From Betaproteobacteria bacterium (GTDB taxonomy: Bacteria; Pseudomonadota; Gammaproteobacteria; Burkholderiales; SG8-39), in the NCBI GenBank assembly GCA_016210745.1, contig JACQTO010000264.1, positions 1-35,240 on the forward strand: DNA of 35,240 nt. The letters run 5' to 3'. Of the stretch, positions 6,313-15,078 are shown one piece after another. Within the stretch, counting starts at the first letter, position 1, and each line of letters starts with the position of its first letter. Made by a program: the position numbers and the translations under genes. The notes beneath the pieces are model-generated. The model saw nothing but the letters and a program-made list of their open reading frames with translations, did no database searches and had not been told where the DNA came from.

Positions 6313-8718
6313 TCAGGTGTTGTCCAGGAAGCTCTTCAGCCGCTCCGAGCGCGACGGGTGGCGGAGCTTGCGCAGCGCCTTGGCTTCTATTTGGCGGATG
6401 CGTTCGCGCGTGACGTCGAACTGCTTGCCGACCTCTTCGAGCGTGTGGTCGGTGTTCATCTCGATGCCGAAGCGCATACGCAGCACTTTGGCCTCGCGCG
6501 GCGTGAGCGAGTCCAAGATGTCCTTGGTGACCTCCCGCAGCGAGGCGTACATCGCCGCATCATTAGGCGCCAAGGTCGAATTGTCTTCGATGAAGTCGCC
6601 CAGATGCGAGTCGTCGTCGTCGCCTATCGGCGTTTCCATCGAGATCGGCTCTTTGGAGATCTTGAGAATCTTGCGGATCTTGTCCTCGGGCATCTCCATC
6701 TTCAGCGCCAGCGTCGCCGGATCGGGCTCCTGCCCGGTCTCCTGCAGAATCTGCCGGCTGATGCGGTTCATCTTGTTGATCGTCTCGATCATGTGCACCG
6801 GAATGCGGATGGTGCGCGCCTGATCGGCGATCGAGCGCGTGATCGCCTGCCGGATCCACCAGGTGGCGTAGGTGGAGAACTTGTAGCCCCGCCGGTATTC
6901 GAACTTGTCCACCGCTTTCATCAGGCCGATGTTTCCCTCTTGAATGAGGTCGAGGAACTGCAGTCCACGGTTGGTGTACTTCTTGGCAATGGAAATGACC
7001 AGCCGCAGATTCGCCTCGGTCATCTCGCGCTTGGCGCGGCGGGCCTTCGCCTCGCCGGTGGACATCTGCTTGTTGATCTCCTTCAAGTCGCGCAACGGAA
7101 TGCCGATTCTCTTCTGGATGTCGATCAGTTTCTGCTGCCGCTCGAGAATCGACGGTTCATAGCGCTGCAGGCTCGAACTCCACGGATGGCCGGCCGCGAT
7201 CTCGTTCCTCACCCAGCGCAGCGAGGTCTCGTTGCCCGGAAAAACCTTGATGAAATGCGCTCGCGGCATGACCGCCTTGTTGACGCAAAGGTTCATGATT
7301 TCACGCTCGTGCCCGCGCACGTTTTCGACCATGCCGCGCAGTCCGTCGCACAACCGCTCGATGATGCGCGCAGTGAAGCGAATATTCGTCAATTCGCCTC
7401 CGATCTGGTCGCGGACCTTGATGTAATCCTTGCTGCGGTGGCCTTGCTCGGCCAGGGCCTTTCGCATCTTGTCATAGAGGCGCCGGATCTTCTGGAACCG
7501 CACCATCGAATCTTCCTTGAGCTTCAAGAGTCTTGCGGTCAATGCCGCGGCCCCGGCCTCCTCCGACTCCTCGGACTCGTCTTCGATCTCGGCGTCTTCG
7601 GCAATCTCCTCGATGGGTGCGTCCTTGGCATTGGGGTCGATAAGGCCATCGACCAGCTCGTCGATACGCATGTCGTCGCGCTCGACGCGATCCGCGAGCT
7701 CCGTGATTTCGGCAATCGTGGTCGGGCAAGCCGAAATCGCCTGGATCATGTGTTTCAGCCCGTCCTCGATGCGCTTGGCAATCTCGATTTCACCCTCGCG
7801 CGTCAGCAGCTCAACCGAGCCCATTTCGCGCATGTACATACGCACCGGGTCGGTAGTGCGGCCAAACTCGGGATCAACGGTCGAAAGCGCCGCTTCTGCG
7901 GCCTCCTCGGCGTCCTCATCCGGCACGGGCGTGGACGCATTGCCGGAAATCAACAGCGTTTCGGCATCCGGGGCCTCGTCGTAGACCTGGATGCTCATGT
8001 CGTTGAACGTCGTAATGATCGATTCAATCTGCTCGGCATCGACAAGGTCGTCGGGCAAGTGATCGTTTATCTCTGCGTAGGTGAGGTAGCCGCGCTCCTT
8101 TCCAAGCTTGATGAGCGTCTTCAGCCGCATGCGCCGCGCCTCGGCTTCCTCGGGCTTGAGCTCCGCGCGCGCGAGCAGCGCCCGCTCCGCGTCACCGTTG
8201 CGGTTCTTCAATGGCCGCCCGGGACGGCCGCGTCCGTTCGCCCGGAGCATTTCCTGCAGTTTGAGCTTGGCCTCGAGCACCTTCTGCTTGGCCAATTCTT
8301 TTTCCTTGCGCGCCTGCTCCCGGGCAGCCTGTTTCTCCCGGAGCGCGGCGGCGCGCGCCGTTTCTTTCTCTTTGCGCACCTGCTCCTTCTCCTTCGCTTT
8401 CTCGTGTGCTACGCGCTCTTTTTCCTTTCGGCGCGCGTTCTGCTCGCGTTCCCTTTCCTTGGCACGCCGGGCCTTTTCCCGTTCCTTCTGTGCCTTCAAT
8501 TGCGCCTTCTCCCGGGCCGCCTTTTCGCGCGCCCTGACTTTTTCGCGCTCGCGCGCCTGAACCTGCGCGCGCTGATCCTTCGCTTTCTTAGCCGCGACCG
8601 CGGTCTTCGCCTGCGCTTGACTGCGCGTCTTGGCGGCACCTGCGGCTTTTGCGTCCGAGCGCGCTTTACCCGATTTCTTTCGCGTCAGCGCCTTGGCTCT
8701 AACTTTCTGTTTCGACAT
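6313..8718 (-). CDS. rpoD: Primary sigma factor sigma-70 with long charged N-terminal extension
   Basis: RpoD, 801 residues from the ATG at 8718 ([13 protein letters not shown] seven bases upstream). Residues about 15-165 are almost purely Lys/Arg/Glu/Ala/Gln and should form a long single helix. Region 1.1 begins near [27 protein letters not shown]. Then come region 1.2 ([29 protein letters not shown]), an acidic non-conserved region, region 2 (AEANLRL-like block, [35 protein letters not shown]), region 3, and region 4 with the helix-turn-helix [33 protein letters not shown]. coli RpoD has 613 residues; nearly all the extra length is the N-terminal helix. It directs RNA polymerase to housekeeping promoters. 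It lies downstream of dnaG with its own promoter at the dnaG stop. Confidence 0.97.
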   Translation of the reverse strand: MSKQKVRAKALTRKKSGKARSDAKAAGAAKTRSQAQAKTAVAAKKAKDQRAQVQAREREKVRAREKAAREKAQLKAQKEREKARRAKEREREQNARRKEKERVAHEKAKEKEQVRKEKETARAAALREKQAAREQARKEKELAKQKVLEAKLKLQEMLRANGRGRPGRPLKNRNGDAERALLARAELKPEEAEARRMRLKTLIKLGKERGYLTYAEINDHLPDDLVDAEQIESIITTFNDMSIQVYDEAPDAETLLISGNASTPVPDEDAEEAAEAALSTVDPEFGRTTDPVRMYMREMGSVELLTREGEIEIAKRIEDGLKHMIQAISACPTTIAEITELADRVERDDMRIDELVDGLIDPNAKDAPIEEIAEDAEIEDESEESEEAGAAALTARLLKLKEDSMVRFQKIRRLYDKMRKALAEQGHRSKDYIKVRDQIGGELTNIRFTARIIERLCDGLRGMVENVRGHEREIMNLCVNKAVMPRAHFIKVFPGNETSLRWVRNEIAAGHPWSSSLQRYEPSILERQQKLIDIQKRIGIPLRDLKEINKQMSTGEAKARRAKREMTEANLRLVISIAKKYTNRGLQFLDLIQEGNIGLMKAVDKFEYRRGYKFSTYATWWIRQAITRSIADQARTIRIPVHMIETINKMNRISRQILQETGQEPDPATLALKMEMPEDKIRKILKISKEPISMETPIGDDDDSHLGDFIEDNSTLAPNDAAMYASLREVTKDILDSLTPREAKVLRMRFGIEMNTDHTLEEVGKQFDVTRERIRQIEAKALRKLRHPSRSERLKSFLDNT

Positions 8719-8766
8719 AATTTTTCCTGAACGGTCGGGAGGGATGGGTGGTCGGGAAAGCCTAAA

Positions 8767-8775
8767 ATTATAGCA
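8767..8775 (-). promoter_or_regulatory. Internal rpoD promoter, extended -10
   Basis: TGCTATAAT on the minus strand is a perfect extended -10 that includes the dnaG stop codon. Transcription would start near 8760, giving a leader of about 42 bases before the rpoD ATG. No clear -35 hexamer is seen at 16-18 bases. E. coli also has rpoD-proximal promoters near the end of dnaG, so the arrangement is conserved in kind. Confidence 0.65.
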
Positions 8776-10558
8776 CACTGGGTTGGGTCGACCGGCTCTG
8801 TTTCAATGCCGCGTCATCGGCGATCAAACCGCGATATTCGTCGTATTCCTGATCCGACAACCCTTGGGTTTCCGCTTTCTGCTCGAGTTCATGCAGGCGC
8901 GGATTTCGGCGCTGCGCGCGCAGGGTCGTTATCGCCCCCTGAAACTCGATTTCGATGTTCTCGTCCTCCAACTTGCTCTCGAGCAGCGAGGCGCGCACGC
9001 GCTTCATGATTTCCACGTGCTCGGGTACCGATAGGCGCTCGATGACCGAATCGACGTGCAGTCCGGATTCCGCGCGGCAAATTGCAGCCAACTCCGATAG
9101 CACCTGCGCTTCCGGCAGCGAAACATTGAGTTCCTCCAGCGGCACCTCCAGCACCAGAGCCGGCCTCACGAACAGCCCGCGTAATAGTTGGCGGTAGAGA
9201 CCGCGCTGTGGCTGGTGCCTGCCTCTGGACTCGGATGCCGCCCTCGCGGCCGCCGGGCGCTGGGGAAAACCACGCCCGGCGACGATGCGAATATCGGTGA
9301 GCCGCGCCGCCTCCTCCTGCGTAGTACTCGAAAACTCCGCCAATCGCTTCACCATTTGCAGCTGCAACGCGGGCGCCGCGATGCGCTTTAGCAATGGCTT
9401 GGCCTCGTGAATCAGCCGAGAGCGCCCCTCGGCCGTGCGCATATCGACGCGGCTCATCAACTGCTCGAGCAGGAAATCGGAGAGCGGCTGCGTCTCGCCG
9501 AGCATGCGCTCGAATGCCTCCGAACCCCGCTCGCGCACGAAGCTGTCGGGATCGTGCTCGGGAGGCAGCAGAAGGAACTTCACCGCCTTGTGATCTTCGA
9601 GGACAGGCAGGCTCACTTCGAGGGCGTGCCACGCCGCGCGGCGGCCGGCCGCGTCGCCATCGAAGCAAAAGACGATCTCGTCGGTCTGGCGAAAAAGCTT
9701 TTGCACGTGCACCGCCGAGGTGGCCGTGCCGAGCGTGGCCACGGCGTACTCGATGCCGTGCTGCGACAGCGCAACCACGTCCATATAACCTTCGACGACG
9801 ATCGCCCGCCCGCCCTGGCGAATCGCGGCACGAGCCTGCGACAAGCCATAGAGCTCGCGGCCCTTGTCGAACAGCGGCGTTTCGGGCGAATTGAGGTACT
9901 TTGGTTCTCCGTCGCCGAGAACGCGACCGCCGAAACCGATCACCGAGCCGCGCTGATTGAGTATCGGGAACATGATCCGGTCGCGAAACCGGTCGTAGCG
10001 CCTGCCGCCTTCCCCGTCGATGACCAGGCCGCACTCGCGCAGCGCCTTATCCTGGTAATCGGGAAAAACAGCCTCGAGGTTCTGCCATCCCGCCGGAGCG
10101 TAACCGATGCCGAAGCGCGCGGCGATCTTCCCGGTGAGGCCGCGCCGCTTCAGATAATCGATCGCCTCCGGTGCGCCCTTCAGCTGCTCGCGGTAGTAGC
10201 CCGCCGCCCGCTGCAAAATTTCGTAAAGGTCTGCCCCCGCGTCGGACTTGTTCGTTCCTCGCGGTTCGAACTCCGGCAGTTTCATGCCCACGGACTCGGC
10301 CAGATCCCTCAGCGCCTCGACGTAGCCGAGCCCCTGGTACTCCATGACGAAGGAAATGGCGTTTCCGTTCGCCCCGCAGCCGAAGCAATGATAGAACTGC
10401 TTGGGCGAACTCACGGTAAAGGAAGGAGTCTTTTCGGTGTGGAAGGGACAGCAGGCAACGTAATTCGCACCCGATTTCTTCAGCCGAATGTGGCGCTCGA
10501 TCACTTCGACGATGTCGACGCGATTGAGCAGGTCCTGCTTGAATGATTCCGGAATCAA
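8768..10558 (-). CDS. dnaG: DNA primase
   Basis: DnaG, 596 residues from the TTG at 10558 ([10 protein letters not shown]), the usual N-terminus of the family. An in-frame ATG at 10600 would add 14 non-conserved residues. It synthesises RNA primers at the replication fork. The N-terminal CHC2 zinc ribbon uses C37, H40, C58 and C61 ([11 protein letters not shown]...FYHCFGC). The catalytic core follows with [21 protein letters not shown] and [19 protein letters not shown]. The Toprim domain carries [13 protein letters not shown] and [13 protein letters not shown]. The C-terminal helicase-binding domain is divergent. An 8-codon minicistron (ATG 10581 to TGA 10555) overlaps the TTG start and might couple its translation. 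Confidence 0.95.
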   Translation of the reverse strand: MIPESFKQDLLNRVDIVEVIERHIRLKKSGANYVACCPFHTEKTPSFTVSSPKQFYHCFGCGANGNAISFVMEYQGLGYVEALRDLAESVGMKLPEFEPRGTNKSDAGADLYEILQRAAGYYREQLKGAPEAIDYLKRRGLTGKIAARFGIGYAPAGWQNLEAVFPDYQDKALRECGLVIDGEGGRRYDRFRDRIMFPILNQRGSVIGFGGRVLGDGEPKYLNSPETPLFDKGRELYGLSQARAAIRQGGRAIVVEGYMDVVALSQHGIEYAVATLGTATSAVHVQKLFRQTDEIVFCFDGDAAGRRAAWHALEVSLPVLEDHKAVKFLLLPPEHDPDSFVRERGSEAFERMLGETQPLSDFLLEQLMSRVDMRTAEGRSRLIHEAKPLLKRIAAPALQLQMVKRLAEFSSTTQEEAARLTDIRIVAGRGFPQRPAAARAASESRGRHQPQRGLYRQLLRGLFVRPALVLEVPLEELNVSLPEAQVLSELAAICRAESGLHVDSVIERLSVPEHVEIMKRVRASLLESKLEDENIEIEFQGAITTLRAQRRNPRLHELEQKAETQGLSDQEYDEYRGLIADDAALKQSRSTQPSVL

Positions 10559-10763
10559 ACTCTGTCTGCGAACTCTGGCATTGCGACCGGATGGACGCAT
10601 GCGGGTTGAATGCCGGCAGTGGACGCCCCCGCCGATCCTCCGATCAGTTTGACCACGCTGCCAGAGCCTCCTCCGCACTGGGGGACGGTCACGCGACGGC
10701 GAGAAACAAAACTATGCCGAGCGCTCGGGCCCTCCTTGATTTATAGGCGATTCCTGCCGAAAC

Positions 10764-11213
10764 TCAACCCGCGGCGAGCCGCGATTTCACCAGCGCCGAC
10801 ACCTTGGCGAGGTCGGCCCGCCCGGCGAGGCGGCCCTTGAGCAAGCCCATCACCTTACCCATTTCAGGCATGCCCTTTGCCCCAGTCTCTGCAATAGCCT
10901 TGGCAATCTCACCGGCAAGCTCGTCGTCGGAAAGTTGCTCGGGCAAATAGGCCGACAACACGCCGAGTTCGAAAGTCTCCGCGTCGACCAGATCCTGGCG
11001 CTTCGCCGACTGGTATTGCGCGATCGATTCGCGACGCTGCTTGATGAGTTTCTCCACGATACCGAGCACGTCAGCGTCGGTGAGCTCGACACGGTCATCC
11101 ACCTCTCTCTGCTTTATTGCCGCAAGCAGAAGCCGAATAGCTGACAAGCGCTGCGTTTCCCTCGCCTTCAGCGCCGTCTTCATGTCTTCGGTAATCTGAG
11201 CCTTGAGCGGCAT
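10764..11213 (-). CDS. yqeY: GatB/YqeY domain protein
   Basis: 149 residues, the normal length for YqeY. It starts MPLKAQITEDMKTALKARETQRLSAIRLLLAAIKQREVDDR. The C-terminal half, EIAKAIAETGAKGMPEMGKVMGLLKGRLAGRADLAKVSALVKSRL, is the helical GatB/YqeY-type tail that in GatB contacts tRNA. Its cellular role is not settled; the resemblance to the amidotransferase tail suggests a link to tRNA. It sits between rpsU and dnaG as in many beta- and gammaproteobacteria, 107 bases downstream of the rpsU stop across a hairpin. Confidence 0.93.
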   Translation of the reverse strand: MPLKAQITEDMKTALKARETQRLSAIRLLLAAIKQREVDDRVELTDADVLGIVEKLIKQRRESIAQYQSAKRQDLVDAETFELGVLSAYLPEQLSDDELAGEIAKAIAETGAKGMPEMGKVMGLLKGRLAGRADLAKVSALVKSRLAAG

Positions 11214-11259
11214 CGCAATTCAGCGCGGACCGGCAATCCGGTAAGGTGAGAAAGACCGA

Positions 11260-11289
11260 GGGCCAGACGGGTTGGTTCCCGTCCGGCCC
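11260..11289 (-). terminator. Hairpin between rpsU and yqeY
   Basis: GGGCCAGACGGG (11260-11271) and CCCGTCCGGCCC (11278-11289) pair at 11 of 12 positions around TTGGTT. There is no long T-run on the minus strand, so this is more likely a partial terminator or processing site lowering yqeY-dnaG-rpoD expression relative to S21. The same arrangement is known for the rpsU-dnaG gap in E. coli. Confidence 0.55.
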
Positions 11290-11320
11290 CGCTTGCTAGA
11301 TCCTGGAGCGTGAATTCTGA

Positions 11321-11533
11321 TCAATACAATTTGGGCGGCAGCATATGGCTGCGCAGGCGCTTGTAGTGGCGCTTGACTGCAGCAGCGAGCTTGCGCTTGC
11401 GCTCAGCGGTTGGCTTCTCGTAGAACTCCCGGGCGCGCAGCTCGGTGAGCAACCCGGTTTTTTCTACGGTGCGCTTGAAGCGCCGGAGGGCAACCTCGAA
11501 CGGCTCGTTTTCCTTGATGCGTACAGTCGTCAT
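11321..11533 (-). CDS. rpsU: 30S ribosomal protein S21
   Basis: S21, 70 residues, a full-length match to the family: [59 protein letters not shown], ending in a basic tail. It binds the 30S platform near the anti-Shine-Dalgarno end of 16S rRNA and takes part in initiation. It is first in the macromolecular synthesis operon rpsU-yqeY-dnaG-rpoD and divergent from tsaD. The AGAGAG before the ATG is a modest ribosome-binding site. Confidence 0.97.
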   Translation of the reverse strand: MTTVRIKENEPFEVALRRFKRTVEKTGLLTELRAREFYEKPTAERKRKLAAAVKRHYKRLRSHMLPPKLY

Positions 11534-11870
11534 GCAACTCTCTGGAATAGGTACAAGGAGTTGGATTTTAACCAGTTTTTGCCGCCCACGCTAGTGTCAG
11601 CCGGCGCTGACCGGTTCGCTCCACTATCGTTTGAGTCTGAGCCGAGGGCGGGGTTCCCATCGTGGGTGGGGTCAGAACTCGGCCGCTAGCCTCGGGTTCT
11701 ATGATCGGCAGAGCGAATCCTGGTTTGCTCACGCCAGGATAATTGCCCGAAATCAAGATTGGCCCTCGCCGGCCAAAGGCTCGGCAGCTTCGGTCTAAGG
11801 TCGGCGAGCCCAAGAGTATGGGTTATGCTGACGGCCAAGTTACGGCGCCAAGCGCAATCGGCTGCAATTC
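11534..11870. promoter_or_regulatory. Divergent rpsU/tsaD intergenic region
   Basis: These 337 bases must hold the rpsU and tsaD promoters. On the minus strand TAAAAT (11570-11565) could be the rpsU -10, with no convincing -35. A small hairpin GTCAGC-cggc-GCTGAC lies at 11596-11611. I see no Shine-Dalgarno before the tsaD ATG and no recognisable gene here. Confidence 0.35.
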
Positions 11871-12950
11871 ATGCTTATCCTGGGAATTGAAACTTCGTGT
11901 GACGAGACCGGCGTAGCCCTCTACGATAGCGAGCGCGGACTGGGGCAGGGCGCGGTGCCGCTCGCAGGCCTGCTCGCCCACACGCTTCACTCGCAAGTCG
12001 AATTGCACGACGAGTACGGGGGGGTGGTTCCGGAACTGGCCTCGCGCGACCACATTCGGCGCCTGTTGCCCCTGATCGGCGTCGTCATGACACGCGCGGG
12101 AACCGATCTAAGCCGGGTCTCTGCCGTCGCTTACACCGAAGGCCCCGGACTGGCCGGTGCACTGCTGGTCGGGGCGAGCGTCGGAGCAAGCCTCGCCTAC
12201 GGACTGGGCGTCCCCGCGATCAGGGTTCACCATCTCGAAGGCCATCTGCTCTCACCGCTGCTGTCGCCCGTGCCGCCGCGATTTCCGTTCGTAGCTCTGC
12301 TCGTCTCCGGAGGCCACACCCAGCTGATGCGCGTGTCGAATGTCGGCAAATATGCGCTGCTCGGCGAAACACAGGACGACGCGGCCGGCGAGGCCTTTGA
12401 CAAGACCGCGAAGTTGCTCGGCCTGCCCTACCCGGGCGGACCGGCGCTCGCGCAGCTTGCACGAAGCGGGCGCGGCGGCCGCTTCCGCTTGCCGCGACCG
12501 ATGATCGCCTCGGGCGACCTCGATTTCAGTTTCAGTGGCTTGAAAACCGCAGTATTGCTGCTCACGCGCCAGCATGAAATGGACGCGCAGACGCGGGCCG
12601 ACGTTGCGTATGCGTTCGAGGAAGCGCTGGTCGAAGTGCTGGTGGCCAAATGCATCGCGGCCATCGCAACCAGCGGTCTGGGCCAACTCGTTGTCGCAGG
12701 CGGCGTAGGCGCCAACACCCGGCTGCGCGCGGCGCTCGATGCCGCCGGCCAGCGAAAAGGGTTTCGCGTCTGTTATCCGCCGCTGGAGTTCTGCACCGAC
12801 AACGGCGCGATGATCGCGCTGGCTGGAGCGCTGAAAATGCAGGATGCAGAATTTAGGATTCAGGATCCAGAAAGGCAGGATTTAGGATTAAGAATTGAGG
12901 ATCTGGGGAGATCCCGAAGTTTTACCGTCAAACCGAGGTGGGACCTCTGA
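11871..12950 (+). CDS. tsaD: tRNA N6-threonylcarbamoyladenosine transferase
   Basis: TsaD, 359 residues, transfers the threonylcarbamoyl group to A37 of ANN-decoding tRNAs together with TsaB, TsaE and TsaC. The start [17 protein letters not shown], the metal-binding HHLEGH (His 121 and 125), [52 protein letters not shown] and [12 protein letters not shown] are all present. The ending [10 protein letters not shown] matches the conserved C-terminus (SVRPRWPL in E. coli). It is separated from the core by about 26 residues (324-349, [20 protein letters not shown]...) encoded by degenerate heptamer repeats, so the gene is some 20 residues longer than the family norm. Convergent with plsY. Confidence 0.96.
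   Translation: MLILGIETSCDETGVALYDSERGLGQGAVPLAGLLAHTLHSQVELHDEYGGVVPELASRDHIRRLLPLIGVVMTRAGTDLSRVSAVAYTEGPGLAGALLVGASVGASLAYGLGVPAIRVHHLEGHLLSPLLSPVPPRFPFVALLVSGGHTQLMRVSNVGKYALLGETQDDAAGEAFDKTAKLLGLPYPGGPALAQLARSGRGGRFRLPRPMIASGDLDFSFSGLKTAVLLLTRQHEMDAQTRADVAYAFEEALVEVLVAKCIAAIATSGLGQLVVAGGVGANTRLRAALDAAGQRKGFRVCYPPLEFCTDNGAMIALAGALKMQDAEFRIQDPERQDLGLRIEDLGRSRSFTVKPRWDL
12841..12907 (+). repeat. Degenerate heptamer repeat inside tsaD
   Basis: A run of 7-base units of the type AGGATTY (aGGATTc, aGGATCc, cAGGATT, tAGGATT, aAGAATT, gAGGATC) lies in frame within the tsaD 3' end. Three units make 21 bases, so the array keeps one reading frame and encodes a repeated RIQD/RIED-like peptide. Confidence 0.75.
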
Positions 12951-12986
12951 CCGCGTCCAAGCGCAATCACAAAACCAACTTCCTCT

Positions 12987-13032
12987 GATCCCGAATCCCG
13001 AATCCTGAATCCTTAATCCTGCTTCCCGATCC
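12987..13032 (-). repeat. Inverted copy of the heptamer repeat
   Basis: GATCCCGAATCCCGAATCC continues as TGAATCCTTAATCCTGC. On the minus strand this is the same AGGATTY heptamer series as in tsaD, 80 bases away in inverted orientation. It overlaps the last codons and stop of plsY (13013). Confidence 0.7.
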
Positions 13033-13615
13033 TCCCCTCTTGCCCGCCAAGCAGCCGCTGCAGGTTGGCGCGGTGGCGCCAAATGAGCAGCAGGGACATT
13101 GCCGTTACGGCTGCCGCTTGCGCATAAACACCGGACAGCCAAACCGAGAAGATCGGGGCGAGCAGCGCGGCAACTAGGGCGGCCAACGAGGAGTAACGAA
13201 AGAACGCCGCTACCGCGATCCAGGTCGCAAGCACCGCCAATCCCAACCATGGGTTCAACGCGAGCAGGATGCCAAGGGCGGTCGCCACGCCCTTGCCGCC
13301 GCGAAAACCGAAAAACACGGGAAACAGGTGGCCGAGAAAAGCAGCCACAGCCACGCCGGCAATTCCGGCCTCGCCGATGCCGTAGTCGCCCGCGAATCGT
13401 TGGGCCAGATATACCGCCACCCAGCCCTTGGCCGTATCGCCGACGAGGGTCACCGCAGCTGCGAGTTTCTTGCCGGTACGCAGCACGTTGGTCGCGCCGG
13501 GATTACCCGAACCGTAGCTCCGCGGGTCGGGCAGTCCGAACCCGCGACTCACGATCACGGCAAACGAGATCGAGCCGATCAAATAGCCGACAAAGCAAAA
13601 AACCGGGATTGTCAT
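13013..13615 (-). CDS. plsY: Acyl-phosphate:glycerol-3-phosphate acyltransferase PlsY
   Basis: PlsY, 200 residues from the ATG at 13615 (a GTG at 13630 would add five). It makes lysophosphatidate from acyl-phosphate at the inner membrane, the first step of phospholipid synthesis. Seen are the opening hydrophobic [15 protein letters not shown], the first conserved loop [21 protein letters not shown], the second loop [20 protein letters not shown] and a third loop [16 protein letters not shown]. These are the catalytic cytoplasmic loops of the family, between about five membrane segments. The last few residues (KQD) derive from the inverted heptamer repeat. Convergent with tsaD. Confidence 0.95.
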   Translation of the reverse strand: MTIPVFCFVGYLIGSISFAVIVSRGFGLPDPRSYGSGNPGATNVLRTGKKLAAAVTLVGDTAKGWVAVYLAQRFAGDYGIGEAGIAGVAVAAFLGHLFPVFFGFRGGKGVATALGILLALNPWLGLAVLATWIAVAAFFRYSSLAALVAALLAPIFSVWLSGVYAQAAAVTAMSLLLIWRHRANLQRLLGGQEGRIGKQD

Positions 13616-13735
13616 GGCACCGCCGCTCACGACCGGTGATATTACCTGACGACGACGCGCTCCCCGATTCCCTGGAGGTCGCGCAGTCGCGCCTTAGGCT
13701 GCGTCCGAACCAAACCTGCAGGCAGATCCGACCCT

Positions 13736-13801
13736 GATAGTTTCCTAATGGTTGATTGTAATTCAATAATACAGGTAGTTATTCATTATAAGGAAACTGT
13801 C
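13736..13801. promoter_or_regulatory. Inverted repeat around the wrbA promoter region
   Basis: GATAGTTTCCT (13736-13746) and AGGAAACTGTC (13791-13801) are complementary at 10 of 11 positions. They flank an AT-rich stretch holding TTGATT and CATTATAA, 35-100 bases before wrbA. This suits a repressor or redox-sensor operator, perhaps looping across the promoter. No regulator gene lies beside it. Confidence 0.45.
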
Positions 13802-13835
13802 AACATGTGGCCATCATTCGCAAAAAGGAGCAATC

Positions 13836-14441
13836 ATGAGCAAAGTCTTGGTTCTGTATTACAGCACTTGGGGACACATCGAAACGATGGCAAATGCAGT
13901 CGCCGAAGGCGCGCGCTCGGTAGCCGGTACCGAAGTGACGGTCAAACGGGTTCCGGAGACCATGCCTGCGGAGGTTGCCAAGTCGATTCACGCCAAGCTG
14001 GACCAGGCCGCGCCGGTGGCAAGACCCGAAGAGCTCGCTGATTACGACGCGATCATCTTTGGCACGCCGACGCGCTTTGGCAACATGTGCGGTCAGATGC
14101 GCAACTTCCTCGATCAGACCGGGTCGCTTTGGGCCAAGGGGTCGCTGATCGGCAAGGTGGGCAGCGTATTCGCTTCCAGCGGAACGCAGCACGGTGGACA
14201 GGAAAGCACGATCCTGTCGTTTCACATCACCCTGCTTCATCAAGGCATGATCGTCGTGGGGCTGCCGTACTCGGCCAAGGAGCAAACGACGATAAGCGAA
14301 ATGTTCGGCGGCTCCCCTTATGGCGCGACCACCATTTCCGGCGGCGACGGCAGCCGCATGCCCAGCGCCAACGAACTCGCGTTGGCGCGCTTTCAGGGCA
14401 ATCACGTCGCGACCGTCACCGCCAAACTCGCTGGAAAATAA
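13836..14441 (+). CDS. wrbA: NAD(P)H:quinone oxidoreductase WrbA
   Basis: WrbA, 201 residues, a tetrameric flavodoxin-like FMN enzyme reducing quinones by two electrons, thought to protect against redox cycling. The FMN phosphate loop is [12 protein letters not shown] (residues 8-19). The family block [21 protein letters not shown] lies at about 76-96. [18 protein letters not shown] and [20 protein letters not shown] complete the WrbA signature. A strong AAAAAGGAG lies five bases before the ATG. The gene is single, after an AT-rich promoter region flanked by an inverted repeat; folB follows 75 bases later. Confidence 0.95.
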   Translation: MSKVLVLYYSTWGHIETMANAVAEGARSVAGTEVTVKRVPETMPAEVAKSIHAKLDQAAPVARPEELADYDAIIFGTPTRFGNMCGQMRNFLDQTGSLWAKGSLIGKVGSVFASSGTQHGGQESTILSFHITLLHQGMIVVGLPYSAKEQTTISEMFGGSPYGATTISGGDGSRMPSANELALARFQGNHVATVTAKLAGK

Positions 14442-14516
14442 CATCGCGTCCGATGCTCGCCCGGGGCGCCTTTTGAGCTAATGACTTAGAATGCGCCTCT
14501 TACTTCATCGCCGCGC

Positions 14517-14873
14517 ATGGACAAGATATTCATCCGCGACCTCAGGCTCGAGGCCTGGGTCGGCCTCTACAAGCACGAAAAAATCGCGCCGCAGACGATC
14601 GGGATCGACGTCGAGTTCGGCTTGCCCGGCGACGCGGTGTTCCGTACCGGCCGCGTCGGCGACACCATCGACTACAGCCAGGTGGTGGAACGCCTTCGCG
14701 CGCTCCTCGAAAAGGAACACTTCGGCCTGATCGAGATCCTCGCCGAGCGCATCGCGAAGCTCGTCATCGAGGACTTCGGCTCCCCCGAAGTCAGGGTAAG
14801 CATCACCAAACTCGGCGTGGTGAAAGGCGCGGGGCGCGTCGGCGTTACCATCGAGCGCAGCGCTTCAGGATAG
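14517..14873 (+). CDS. folB: Dihydroneopterin aldolase
   Basis: FolB, 118 residues, converts 7,8-dihydroneopterin to 6-hydroxymethyl-dihydropterin plus glycolaldehyde in folate synthesis. The start MDKIFIRDLRLEAWVGLYKHEK carries the conserved Glu and the YKHEK-type loop. TIDYSQVVERLRALLEKEHFGLIEILAERIAKLVI matches the pterin-binding region, and the catalytic Lys lies in VSITKLGVVKGAGRVGVTIER. There is no clear Shine-Dalgarno. It often neighbours plsY and tsaD in betaproteobacteria, as it does here. The 3' side meets repeat copy A and the convergent NYN gene. Confidence 0.93.
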   Translation: MDKIFIRDLRLEAWVGLYKHEKIAPQTIGIDVEFGLPGDAVFRTGRVGDTIDYSQVVERLRALLEKEHFGLIEILAERIAKLVIEDFGSPEVRVSITKLGVVKGAGRVGVTIERSASG

Positions 14874-14922
14874 AGCGCCCATCGGGTAGCGCCAGCCGCC
14901 GTTAGTCACCTACAAGTCTATT

Positions 14923-15020
14923 GTTGACAAATTTGGCGAAGATTGGGTCTCTAAATTCGTCTCCCCTCTTGGTGCAGTCGCTTGCAACTGCACCAAGAGG
15001 GGAGATCGATAAACGGCGAA
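14923..15020 (-). repeat. Covarying-hairpin repeat, copy A (minus orientation)
   Basis: The stem arms 14960-14978 and 14987-15005 (19 bases) pair perfectly. In minus orientation the head reads TTCGCCGTTTATCGATCTC and the tail ends TTTGTCAAC (complement of GTTGACAAA at 14923). The middle stem is CCTCTTGGT, unlike the other copies. It lies between the convergent folB and NYN genes and could serve as a terminator, but has no T-run. Confidence 0.85.
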
Positions 15021-15078
15021 ATCAGCACCTTTGGCTGCGGCTCCTCCGGCTTAGGCCAGGACCCGGCCGGAGCGTCGT

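Noticed and set aside
6358-8730. 790-residue open frame antisense to rpoD
   Set aside because: A shadow of the highly biased rpoD coding sequence; no start signal and low-complexity composition.
14923-15020. Ordinary rho-independent terminator
   Set aside because: No T-run follows the stem on either strand, and sequence conserved outside the stem in four copies is not explained by termination alone. A terminating side effect is still possible.
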